64,000 bases of DNA from Capitulum mitella. Taxonomy: Eukaryota > Arthropoda > Thecostraca > Pollicipedomorpha > Pollicipedidae. The notes under the pieces were generated by a model that searched no databases, was not told the origin of the DNA, and saw only the letters and a list, made by a program, of their open reading frames with translations. Position numbers and translations under genes: made by a program. Below, in pieces: positions 11,401 to 23,100 of this stretch (its first letter is position 1; every line of letters starts with the position of its first letter). The DNA lies in the NCBI GenBank assembly GCA_030062745.1, contig CP099840.1, positions 682,001 through 746,000 on the forward strand, given 5' to 3'.

Positions 11401-13671
11401 AGTCTTACAAAAGGCTACAAAGTGACAGGTGTTTCTCTTTGTCTGCAATGTTTTGGTTCGTACAGCCAAAAAAGAAATCCTTAGAAGTCCTTAAAATTTT
11501 AGGAAAAGAACTTTAAATCGATACTGTGCGACTCGCACAATAGCCATTGTTGAGCTCACTTGACATCACATAGGCATGCGTTACCATATCCTTGACCTTA
11601 TGCCATTCCTGACCAAGTTTTTCAAGTGATGTCCCAAAGAGAACACAAATCTGTGAGTACATACAGTATCTAAAAGCCACATGTATGATTCGGTTTTATT
11701 GCGTTATATGGCCTGACCTGCGATGACCTGGAACAATTTTGTTTTTGCCAAAAAGTGGATGTGTTGTCGAAGGGTTACTGAAAATCTGAGGCCGATGGTC
11801 CCTTGCCCTTCGGCAGGACATGCCGGAAACGACAAGGCGTAACAAATGCTCCCAATAACCAGCAGGATAATGCATATCACACCCAATATGAACAACTACA
11901 ACAACATAGCTGTGACGACAAAGGATCGTTAGATATGACCGTCTTTCATTCAAGGTAGCAATCAACCACTCTGCGAACACAAAATGATCATAATGCGATC
12001 TCTTGACGATCATTCTGGCATCGACATAATCATATTTGGGATGCCTTTGAGGTCCGTACAAAATCTGCTTGGTGAAACTAACGCCGACAACCCGGCGTTA
12101 GCATTTTGCGTGTAGAGATACTTCACGTGATTTCTAAATTAGCTGATCGTCTTTCATCTGGCCAAATTTCGCTGTATTCCGATGTAATAAATCCAGATAC
12201 CAATCAAGAGTTCCCCAGGGGTCAGAACTCATCGCCCATCGCCTCCCGGGAGTAATAAATGATGACGAACCTGGGGTTTTGTGGTAACTTCACAACTCAT
12301 ATGTTTGGCGGAAAAGGACGGCTAGAGAAACGTATTCTTTGAATGCGCAAGGGGATGCCGAAATCGTCGTGGGCAGATAGGCATGTGTTTGTGTTGCACA
12401 TGAAAAACGGCATTCCCAAGAGCGGGACTTTTCCAAGATTACCCGGGATGCAAACGCTAGTTTGATATCAAACTCTCGCCCAAGGACACACCATTCCTGT
12501 CGAACGTTTCCATGGCCATGGCTTCCACCGTTTTGCTTATTTTGCGACAGGCGTTAGAAGTATAACTATCGATGAGACCAGAATAAAAGATTACGTTATG
12601 AAAACAGCTCTACGCATGCCGAGGTCTGATAGACGAAGAACGAACCGTCACTGGTGTTTCGATGATGCTCTAGACCAGATTTATAAATGACCTTAAACTT
12701 GTCATCCCTGAGCTGCCCTGCTTCCTCCGCTTTCAAACAAAACACTGTTCCAAACTGTCCTCGATGCGCCGGAGCCCTGCGAGCGCCCCCTCGGCACGTG
12801 CCCGCAGTCGATTCTGCGCAGACGGACGTGGCGCAGACGCCAGCAGCTGATCGCGCCTTGTGCAAACACGCGACTCCCTGGCCGACCGAGCGCCACAAAT
12901 CACAGCCAGTTACAGCCGGCCGGCGGCGACGCAGCTACAGATGGCGACAGATCTGGGCTAAACGGTGTGGAACCGACCAGACCGCGCGAGCCGGTAACGG
13001 GCTGAGCGCGCGTCCCTCCGATAAATCGCTGCCGATGGGGCCTCGGCGGGGGGGATACCTTTTGGCGGCGGGCCTGGCCGTCCGTCACTGCTCGCTGAGT
13101 CGAGAGAAATTCCCATGAGCGGGTCAGTCCGAGTGGCGCCGCTGACCAGCGCCGGTGCCGGTTCCGCCCGGCGGCGGCGCCTCCAAAGCGGTCGTCGCGC
13201 GCCTCCGAGCCGTCGCCTGCCCACTTCAAAAGGTGTAGGCCGCGCTTGGAGAAATCTTCGCCGTCGACGCGAAGCGGCGCTGCGCCGTCTCCACGCAGCG
13301 GCGCCGGCGGGAATGTGACGTGGAATACCTGCGGCTTATGGCAAACGTCGACGCGCGGTCAAATACGAGTGCCCCCGTGTTGTGACGTCGAGATCGACGA
13401 GGCTCGCGTCGCTTCAAAGCGCGCTGATCATCGTTGGCAGCTGCACCAACAGCGTCGCGCTGCCATGATACACGAAACGGCCGGGCGGGGTTAATTTTTA
13501 TGAATCTCGGTCTAATTGCAGGCGACTGCGGTCCGGGCAGGTATGCTCCTCGGCAGCCGGCGCGCAGGTAATGAGTCAGGGTGCCGAGAGCCGCCAGTCG
13601 GAGAGCAGGCGCCCCGGGCGCCGCTTCTGGGAATGACCGCTCCGGCCGCCGGGCGCCCCCGCGCGCTGACC
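8403..13671. other. Intergenic region upstream of the fusogen gene
   Basis: About 8.5-12.6 kb is AT-richer and holds no credible exon on either strand. From about 12,750 to the start codon at 13,672 it becomes CpG-rich, which fits a promoter region for the fusogen gene. No clear TATA box is placed relative to a known start site. Confidence 0.5.
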
Positions 13672-16600
13672 ATGTGCAAGCGGACGCTGGTTGCGGTGCT
13701 GGCAGTGACGCTGGCGGTGGCCGCCGCGCAGGACCCGGCCGCGCCGGCGGAGGACGAGGTGTTCTGCAGCCGCACGCAGATCCAGGAGACGTCCGTGAGG
13801 CAGCAGCTGCTGGACACTGGACAGGTGATGGTCAGCACGCACGTGCTCACATCCCTGCGCGTGGGCGAGACCGTCTGCATCAGCGCCTCCCTGCCGGACC
13901 CTCGGACACTTCAGCCGGCGGACAGGCCTCCCGGCGAGGCAGACCCTCCCGACGGCCACAGCAGCGACCCGAACGAAACGAGGCTGGTGAACATCATTCA
14001 CGAGCCACAGGACTCAGCACCCTACAATGTCTCCGACGAGGGCGTCAGCCCATCCGCGGAGAACGCTTCAGACGCAGAGGAAGTTGACCTTCGCGCGGAA
14101 GAAGAGCCGTCGACGCCCGGGACGGTTGCCGCCGGCGCCGCCGAGGGGGACGCGCCTCCCTCCGGAGCCGGACGTCGGCGGGGAGAGCGGGCCGCCCGGC
14201 TGCCGGCTGGCGGCCCAGCGGCGCTGCCGGCCGACGTCAGCAGCCTGCGGCGCCTGCTGCTGCCCGCGGCGCTCTCCCGGCGGCCGGAGCCGGCGCCGGC
14301 CGACGGGCCGCGGCTGCGCATCCAGCTGACGCTCGACTCGGTGCTGCACCAGCACGCCATCACGGCCGCCTACAACTTCTCCGAGCCGGAGCTGGGGGTC
14401 ACCTGCACGTGCGCCTGCGCCTCCTTCCATACGTGCTCGGCGTGCGGTCCGCTCTGTGTGTCCAAGGCGTCGGCATCGGCGGCGGCCGACTGCCAGGGCT
14501 CGTTCCTGGGCTCGGCGCACACCTGCTGCCAGCTGCGGCTGCGGCCCGGCCAGCCGTTCTCGGCCGTGCGGCTGGGCGCCGCCGTCACGCTGTTCCGGCT
14601 GCGCGTGGCCGTGACCGAGCTGGGCGGCGGCCGGCCGCCGGCCACCGAGCGCCAGACGGTGGAGGCGCGCCTAGGCGACGACCTCCGGCTCGAGCTGAAC
14701 GCCACGCGGCTGCGGCTGAGCGCCGCCGACCAGGGCGGCACTACGGTCGGCCGCGGCTGGTACGTGCTGCACGCCGGCGAGCTTTACCAGCCGCAGCTGA
14801 TCAACCAGCTCAACGAGTACAACCTGGGCAAGCTGGGCTGGCTGAAGCGCAGCGGCGACCAGCATCTGATGCCGAGCGCCGCTCGGTTGGCCGCCGCCGT
14901 GGACGTGCTCACCGAGAGCTGCACCGAGCAGAAGTTCCAGGTGGGTTACATAACGTTGTACCGAGCAGAGGTTCCAGGTGGGTTACATAGAGCTGTACCG
15001 AGCAAAAGTTCCAGGTGGGTTACATGGAGTTGTACCGAGCAGAAGTTTCAGGTGGGTTGTATAGAGTTGCATCGAGCAGAACTTCCAGATGAGTTACATA
15101 GAGTTGTAACGAGCAGAAGTTCCGAGCAGGTTGTAGTGCTGCACCAACCGGAAATCCCAGGTGCAGTACATAGAGCTCCATTAATCAGAGCTTCCAGATG
15201 GGTTATACAGAGCTGCACTGAAGCAGAGGTTCCAGATGGGCTATACAGAAGTGCACTGAACAGAGGCTCCAGATGGCTATATAGAGCTTCACTGAGCAGA
15301 GGTTCTAAGCCCTAAGCACGAGATGTGTTTTTTTATGTCTTTTTCATTTTTGCGTTTAACTGTCCTCGTACTCGGGATAGTAGTGTCGTAATTCTCCTCA
15401 TGAAGATCCTTGAGAGACAAGAAAAAATGATTATATTCGTTATCCTAGGTATGTTTGGTCATGACATCATGGAAGCATTAAATTGGAAAATATGTAACGG
15501 TGGCCTTATGAGTTATAAGCAAGTAAACGATTCGTTTTCACATCATTCAGGGATGAACAATAAGGCCGTAAACCTACCACCTCGTTCTTTACCCTGGCCC
15601 TGTTGCCTGTGCTGGGGGACGTGCTGCTGGACAGGATGCTGCCGCAGCTGGTCTTCTATTCTGACCCTGTTACAGGTGCGGGGGGACGTGCTGCTGGACA
15701 GGACGCTGCCGCAGCTGGGCGCGCCTCTGCCGGACCTGCGGCCGGCCGAGCACACGGCCACGCACCTGCGGCTGCTGCCGGCGGCGCCGGGCCGGCCCGT
15801 CTGGCTGGGCCTACACCTGCAGCACTTGCAACGGCTGCAGTACCTGGTGCACCGCGCCCGGCTGGCCGACTTCGACGGCACGCTGCATGTGGACGCCCGC
15901 TCGGCCGTGCTGGCCGAGCTGCGGCTCTGGAACGGCTCGGGCGTGCAGCACGGCACGCTGCGCGTCAGCTACGGCACCGCCGGGCCGCCGCCGGCGCTCT
16001 ACCGCTTCAGCCTGGTGGCCGAGCGGCGGCTGCGGCTGCGACTGCCGGTGGCGCTGGGCGCCGAGCAGCGCACGGCGCGGCTCTGCCTGCGGCCCGAGGC
16101 CAGCCTGGCGCCGCCCCTCTGCCGCGAGCTGCCCGTGTTGCGGCAGCCACCGGAGCGGCTGCTCGCCGACTCCGCGCCGGACCGCCGGCTCACCGTCGAC
16201 GGCCAGAGCAACCCGACCAACAGTATGGAGCGCTTCCTCAGGTGGGCGGCCGGGCGGCGGAGCGGTGTTTGGCCGGGGCCGGCCAAATGGCCGCCCGCTG
16301 GAGCGAAACGCTGATCGAGCCAGTGCTCATTAGAGCCGGCCGGGTTTGACGGGGCTGAAAGACGCTGCAGTGACGTCATACGATTTGTTGTGAGATATGC
16401 AGAGCTTTGATTGGACATTTGATCCCACGCCATTCCGTCCCGCTCGCGGTGAAATATAGCTTCGGTGGGATGGATTTAATTAACTTCGTTTTCGAGGGTT
16501 ATTAATGCCAAAGTTTTCTTAACGTCTAGACGACTTGATGGCGAGAGCCGCATTACCTGTCTGAAATGAGCATGTATCCTGCCGCTCTACCATGACTGTA

Positions 16601-17496
16601 TATTTTTCCGTCCGGCACGGCAGCAAATTGGTCACTACATCGCCACTCGCTGGTATGCTTCCGTAAACTAACTCAGGGCAGCAAGAACCCCATGACCTTT
16701 CCGTGACGCCAATACATCATAAGAAGAAGGTTGTAAATGACTGAAATCCAATATTTCCAAAGTCACGATCTAGACGCCAACCACGACGTTCCGAACCATG
16801 TGCTGTTCATTACTACCACAATGTACAACCGTTCACCGCCGGCTGTTGGCCCCTTGTCACTGCCAGCAACCTCAGCTTCCATTGACCAGCACCATTACTT
16901 TGAACTTTGGCTCGCCGTCATCACTCTCACCGTTTGCTGGCAGCCTTCTCAGAACCCCGCTCGCCAGCCCGATCGTGATCCCCGCTCATTGCCACCGCGA
17001 ACTTCACTCACCCGTCATCATTCCGACACGGACCTTAGGTCAACATCGACGTACCGCCAACCCACTCGCCTCTCTGACCTGGATATTTTCCCATCAGCGC
17101 TGTCAGTATCTCACCAGGCCGGCATGATCCTATTCACGATACCAGGAACAACAAAAATAGTGCTGCCTGACAACAGCTCTAACTGCAATCAGCTCAACTT
17201 ACCGACGTCGCGACCCGCACTATGACTGTTGGGCACTTGGGCAGTGAAGCCCAGTTAACTGGCTACGATCAGACCTCAGACGCTCCGAGTGAGGCGCAGA
17301 CGCCAGATCGCACAATAGCTGAGTTGCCCCGTGTTGCAGAGCTCTGAACCCCGCCACGTGGCTGAAGTCGGGAGGCTCCTGGACCACGGCCGTCGGCGCC
17401 ATCATCGACGTCGTGCTGGTCGTCATCGCCATCAGCCTGCTCTGGAAGTGCTTCAGCTGCTGCCGCTCGTGCTGCTGCCGCCGCAAGAAGACGTAG
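13672..17496 (+). CDS. EFF-1/AFF-1 (FF) family cell-cell fusogen, three exons
   Basis: Exons 13672-14940, 15676-16241 and 17340-17496 join in phase (0, then 2) to give 663 residues; C. elegans EFF-1 is of similar length. The start was chosen for its CCATG context and the signal peptide that follows (about 1-20). The ectodomain has lone cysteines near 32 and 69, then a dense cluster at 245-286 ending in TCCQL, a second part from exon 2, and possible N-glycosylation sites near 101, 119, 131, 235 and 343. Residues 80-215 look like a disordered acidic/Arg-rich insert. An NPATW segment precedes one membrane helix (about 629-647, containing an Asp at 635). The short tail has six cysteines (CFSCCRSCCC), likely palmitoylated, and ends RRKKT. 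FF proteins are class II fusogens that merge somatic cells. HAP2/GCS1, the related gamete fusogen, is the main alternative, but its usual paired-Cys/Pro signature is not seen. Confidence 0.55.
14916..15308 (+). repeat. 37-bp minisatellite derived from the exon 1 donor site
   Basis: Starting with the last 25 bases of fusogen exon 1 and its GTGGGT donor, a 37-bp unit (core GAGCAGAAGTTCCAGGTGGG) is repeated about ten times into intron 1 and decays with distance. Early copies keep CAG|GTGGGT, so several cryptic donors lie in a row. The unit is not a multiple of 3, so use of another donor would shift the frame. Confidence 0.9.
15611..15652 (+). repeat. Duplicate of the start of fusogen exon 2 inside intron 1
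   Basis: GGGGGACGTGCTGCTGGACA and the bases after it occur at about 15614 and again, as the true start of exon 2, 67 bp later. The upstream copy lacks a good acceptor, so it is read as a non-coding duplication of the exon edge. Confidence 0.8.
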
Positions 17497-18104
17497 TCGG
17501 CCTGCCGGAGCCTCAAGCGTGGCTGTGATACGCGAGGCCGTCGGCGGAGGGCCGGCCGGCGCGCGCGCGATGCGGTCGGGACGGTTGTCGGATCTCGTGG
17601 CGCGCGGGCGCAGAATTTTTATTGTTTTAGAGCGAGTGTTGTTCGTCAGAGGCTTTACTGCTGCCGTGTGGACGCTGCTCGTCAGGGGCGGGAAAACTGC
17701 GCAGGAGGGCGGAAACGACGGAGCCGTGCCAGCTCGCGCGTCACTGTACTTCCCGTGTGAGATTCAGAGGTGCCAGAGTTCAGAGGTGCTGTTTGTAATG
17801 CACTTGTTTGACAAGCTTTTTCCATTTTTATAGGCGGGGCCGGTGGAATATTTGATACCATTTGCCACGATGTGGTACCATTTTGTTTTTGTCTTGCGCG
17901 TTACAAACACTGACATGCATATAATTATACTGTGTCAACGTGTATTTCGTGACGACGGCGTGAAAGGACGGAATGAAATGACGAGAACACCGTCACAAAA
18001 TGGCGCAAGCCCGAAATGGCACCGGAACAAACTCAAACCGTCGATGAAAGCTCTCCAAGGACGGAGTCAAACACGACGCGTGAAAAAGCGAGGACACGCA
18101 TTTA

Positions 18105-18110
18105 AATAAA
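18105..18110 (+). terminator. Possible poly(A) signal AATAAA of the fusogen gene
   Basis: First canonical AATAAA on the plus strand seen downstream of the fusogen stop codon. The distance is long but possible for a 3' UTR. Confidence 0.3.
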
Positions 18111-19447
18111 CGACAAACTCACCAGATACACGGACATGCTTGACTAGACACACGGTCAGGTACTCCATTTGGTCCCAAGACATCGATATGTACTCATTTT
18201 ACATAAGCTCAGGGTTACTGAGACGAACACCGCTAAAGCGCCGAGCATTTCCGTACATGCGCGCGCAACTGACGCCTTACGGGCCAGAAACAGGCGGATC
18301 CACCTCCCGAATCCGGTCCCACAGGGAGCCGGATGAACGCTGCTGAAATCCCGGCTACCGCTGCAACATCGTGTGCTGAGCAGTGCTGATCCACGTAACG
18401 GTAAGTCTGAGGCACTGGCCCAGCCGGAGTGACTAGTAGGGGAGACGACGAGATCAACGTTTGGTCCTTCAAATCACGCGCCATGAGGCAATTCAGACTG
18501 ACCGAAAAAAGCTCATTCATTTAAGACCATCGCCTTCCCATTCTTCACGCTCTCGCCCGCTGAGATGCACATCACATGACCCAGCGTTACCAACACAGCG
18601 CTGGACGCCTAAAATAAATGCTCTCGGCATGCATCAGGTCGTAGACGGTTTCACAGGGGGCTTACGACGTCAGTTAAATCGTGACAACACACACAAAACA
18701 CCTACACAAGTGCGCAGCGTGCGTGTTAGGCGTTCAAGACGCCATAAAGACAGGCTGTTCAAAACGCGAAATCGGGTAACGCGTAAGTAACGTCTTTCAA
18801 CATGAGACATGTCGACAGACGCCACAACACAGGCCAATTCTCCGGCGGACATCCGAAGGCCAGGCGCGTCTCACGGTACGGTTAAGTCATGTACATGCCT
18901 GCTTGTGCTGGCAGATGACATATACCGAGTCTTTGAAATGACTCGGGCCCCGGGCAGAACCGATCGTTCACCGCTGGGCTACGGTCACGTGTGGATCTCG
19001 CTCGGTGGAGATGTTTTCGTCTGGCACGTTTAGAGGCTGTACAGGTTCACTACCGTTGCCAAGTAGTCTTTCCTAGATTTATCCACGGCGTCATCGCTGC
19101 CACACGCCGTGCTCGGCGACCTCGGGGTCGCCGACCCGAGAGATCCCCCGCTCCCCCACTTCTGCCAGTCTGGAAAATGTCAATACAGATGTTTGTTTTA
19201 AAACTGAAGGTGCACCTCACAAATCAGAAGACCTCTCAAACACATTACATGCGCTTAAAGAGGATGACAGGCCACACTCGATAGTCTTCCCTTGTCATTT
19301 AAACTCAAGTCAACCCACCAGACGACTTCTAAAGAGCTTGGCCCAAGTCCTGTTTTCAATTCCATCCTGTCCACTATAGCTTCCAAGCCGCTGTCATCCC
19401 TCCCACACCGTCTCTCCCACAGCCAGCATCAGCACCGGCCCTAAGTG

Positions 19448-19735
19448 CTAGGCCAGAGTCCTGCCACACGCGCCGCCGCCGCCGCCGCCGCCGCCGTCCG
19501 TACCGCCCTCGTCGGCCAGGTGGCGGCGTATGCTCTGGTCCAGCTCGCGGCGAATGCGGCGCGCCAGGACCTCGGACGGCGCGCGGACGGCCGGGGACCG
19601 GGATGCCGAGCCGGGCCGGCCGGCCGCCGTGCCGGCGCCGACCATCGCCTGGAAGTCGGGCAGCGGCGCCGGAGGCCGCAGGTCCGGCAGCAGCGGCACC
19701 GCGCTGCTGGCGCCGCCACACGGCACAGTCATGAA
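19448..19735 (-). CDS. Candidate terminal exon, unknown
   Basis: A GC-rich open frame of about 95 residues follows a TAG acceptor-like site and ends at a TAG stop. Its centre (PSEVLARRIRRELDQSIRR) looks like an amphipathic helix, and a poly-Gly run comes from a (CGC)n tract near the end. It lies just downstream of the ANKRD26-like gene on the same strand and could be an alternative last exon of it, or of another transcript. I found no exon 17 donor that joins it in phase. Confidence 0.3.
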   Translation of the reverse strand, partial: FMTVPCGGASSAVPLLPDLRPPAPLPDFQAMVGAGTAAGRPGSASRSPAVRAPSEVLARRIRRELDQSIRRHLADEGGTDGGGGGGGGACGRTLA

Positions 19736-20148
19736 CTAGCGACACCGGGCCACGACAGACACGACAAAGGTGAGCCAGTGCCGGAGAGCAATGCCCAAAA
19801 CGGAGAAAGTTATCGTTGCTGACCAAGCATCACTTACGCAACAACGATGGAAGCTGTATATTAGAAATAATGTGCTATCGATCATTTCATGTGATAAGTT
19901 TCTTTTAACGATGCTGAATCAGTGATGGCATTCGATTTCGTCAAAAACCTTTAAATTGATACGATTAAATACCAATCATGAACATCAAAAACACCAGCAT
20001 GACAAAAGGCGGCAGTCTCGAACAGAATCGTTGTTCATCGTTCGGCCCCTTGTTCTTGGGTAAACTTACAATCTTAATCGGAGAAGTCATTTTAAGACCC
20101 GAACTTTCACGTAGGACTTGTTACACACCACACGTCAGCGGCCTATAT

Positions 20149-23100
20149 TCACCGTTGCGATCTGGTGATGTCACTGTTCGGCGACACCACTGGCCGGTAT
20201 CCGGACGGCGACAGGATCGGCTGGATCTGATCACCGTGCGACGGCACCACGGAGGGCCGGCCGGACGGTGACGACAGCAGGTGAATCTGCTCACACTGCT
20301 GCAGGAACGTCTCTTCCTTCTTATCTCGCGCTGGAACGGAACGAAGTCGTTCAGCACCGCCACCCAGTCGCCAACCAATTACCAAATCAAACACAGAAAG
20401 TTGTGGAAAAATCCGACAGGACTGCGTGTCCGGATATCGGGGCAGACATCCAGATACGCAGAACATCCCAATAAGATCAGATTGCCATACCTGAGACGGC
20501 GGCGCCCAGTCGCACCATCTGGTCCACCAGGAGGCGGCGGGTGTCAGCCAGATCCTCGGCCAGCTCCTCCCGACGGCGCGCCTCGCTGCCAAACTGACAC
20601 CAGCCCACACACCGGTCACACTCCCAGACACCACGCATCACCACACGGACACCAGCCCACACACCGGTCACACTCCCAGACACCACGCATCACCACACGG
20701 ACAACAGCCGACACACCGGTTACACTCCGAGGCACCACGCATCACCACACTGACAACAACCGACACACCAGTCACACTCTGAGACACCACGCATCACCAC
20801 ACGGACAACAGCCGACACACCGGTTACACTCCGAGGCACTACGCATCACCACATTGACAACAACCGACACACCAGTCACACTCTGAGACACCACGCATCA
20901 CCAAACTGACAACAGCCGACACACCGGTCACACTCCCAGACACCACGCATCACCACACGGACAACAGCCCACACACCGGTCACACTCCCAGACACCACGC
21001 ATCACCACACGGACAACAGCCCACACACCGGTCACACTCCCAGACACCACGCATCACCACACGACAACAGCCGACACACCGGTTACACTCCGAGGCACCA
21101 CGCACACCACACGACAACAGCCGACACACCGGTTACACTCCGAGGCACCACGCATCACCAAGACAACAACCGACACACCGGTCACACTCCGAGACACCAC
21201 GCATCACCAAACACAACCACACACCGGTCACCCCAGACACCACGCATCCCAACGACAACAGCCGACAAACCGGTTACACTCCGAGGCACCACGCATCACC
21301 ACACTGACAACAACCGACACACCAGTCACACTCTGAGACACCACGCATCACCAAACTGACAACAGCCGACACACCGGTCACACTCTGAGACACCACGCAT
21401 CACCACACGGACAACAGCCGACACACCAGTCACACCTTGGGACACCACGCATCACCACACTGACAACAGCCGACACACCAGTCACACTCTGAGACACCAC
21501 ACATCACCACACTGACACCAGCCGACACACCGGTGACATTCTGAGACACCACGCACCATCGAACTCAACAGTCGACACACCTGTCACACTGATACACCAC
21601 GCATCACCACACTGACAACAGCTGACACACCAGTCACACTCTGAGACACCACGCATCACTAAACATTCACTAATGTCAGTCGTGTGACAACTCCGCCGTG
21701 CCGAGCAAGAATGAAACAGAACGCTAGTACACAGAACCGGAATCTGGTGAGTGGTAATTACTTCTTTTAAAATTATGGTTCTTTCAAAATTAAAATCACA
21801 TTGAACTGTAACAGCCAGCGAGCAATCACACTTCCTCGCAGTTGTGCTGAGTTTGGGTTTCCTCAGTACGATAGTCGCTTAGTTGAGGCAGGATCTTTTC
21901 GGGGGGCCAAACTGACCTCGTTTTCGATCATGCGTCGGATGTCAGTTTCGGCCAGTTGTCCGCCAGAGGCGCTGGCGTCGAGCGAGCGCTGCCTCAGCTC
22001 GGTCAGCACCAGCTCCACCTGCTGTGCCATTCGGCGACTGGAGTGGTCACGGCCAGTGCGGAGCCGCTCCAGCTCCAGCTCCAGCAGGGCGCGGCGCTCG
22101 CGCTCCTGACCCATGCTCTCCTGGAGCCGGTGGAGCTGCTCCTGGAGGCGGCGCTGCTGGCCGCGGTCGGCCCTGGAGCTGGAGTCAGCCGGCGGCGGCG
22201 AGCCGCGCCGTCCGCCGCCCGGCTCCAGCTGCTGCCGCGCCTGGCGGTACTTGGCCTTGAGCGCAGCCGCGTGCCGCTCCAGCCGCTCCGAGCGGGCCGA
22301 CTCCTGCTCCAGTCGGCGCGCGGCGTCCGAGTAGGCGCGCTCCAGGGCCAGAATCCTGCCGCGCGTTTCCCTGGAGTCGTCCTCGATCTGCCGGAGCCGG
22401 GACGAGTCCGGCGGCGGCGGCGCCCGGCCGCCGGACGGCGCCGAGCCGGCCGCCGCGCTCGCCTCGTCCGAGCCCAGCTCCGAGGTGGCGGTGAGCTCGT
22501 CGAGCCGCGGCAGCTCGGGCCGCTCCGAGTCGGGCTCGGTGTCGGTGCGGGACGGCGGCCGGCGCCGCTCGGCCGCCTCCCGCAGGCGCCAGTCCGGGAC
22601 CGGCGCCGGCCGACCGCGCGCCGACTCCGGCGGGAACACCTGGCGGGCGCAGCGGGCGCGCGGCCGGCCGCCGCCGGGCCGCCGGCCGCCCGCCCGCTCC
22701 AGCTTCGCCTCCGACTGGGCGCGCCGCGACGTCGGCGTGACGTCCTCGGTCACGTGACGGCCCTCACCCTCAGACGCCGGCCTCTGGCGCGAGTCCGGCT
22801 CCCGGGGGCCGACGAGGTCAGCACGTTTCGGCCCGGGCCCGTCGCCGGCGGCCACGCGTGACTCCATCAGCTGGTTCTTCAGCTCCAGCCGCGCCACGGT
22901 GAAGGTCAGCTCCTTGATCCTGCCCTGCAGATCGTCCTGCTGCAGGGTGGCCTGGCGGCCAGCCTCCGCCAGGATGGCCTGCAGGCGGTCCGTCTGCGCC
23001 CTGCTCTCCGCCATCTCTTCCCTGATGCTGGCCAGCTCCCGGGCACCGTTCCTGCGCTCGTCAGTCGGGGGGCTGTCTGTTCTGTCGCTGTCGTGGCTGC

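Larger units (their letters stand above)
17497..20148. other. Region between fusogen and ANKRD26-like genes
   Basis: Apart from the candidate exon at 19448-19735 I see no coding exon. An AATAAA at 18105-18110, about 0.6 kb past the fusogen stop, could serve as its poly(A) signal. The two large genes are convergent here. Confidence 0.45.

Noticed and set aside
13672-17496. HAP2/GCS1 gamete fusogen as the identity of the three-exon gene
   Set aside because: Not fully excluded, but the typical HAP2 paired-Cys/Pro signature is not seen, while total length, Cys cluster and tail fit the FF family better.
20594-21665. CRISPR-like array
   Set aside because: Units are contiguous with no unique spacers, sequence decay is satellite-like, and the context is a eukaryotic intron.
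21956-22861. 301-residue plus-strand frame
   Set aside because: Antisense shadow of ANKRD26-like exon 15, caused by GC-rich third positions.
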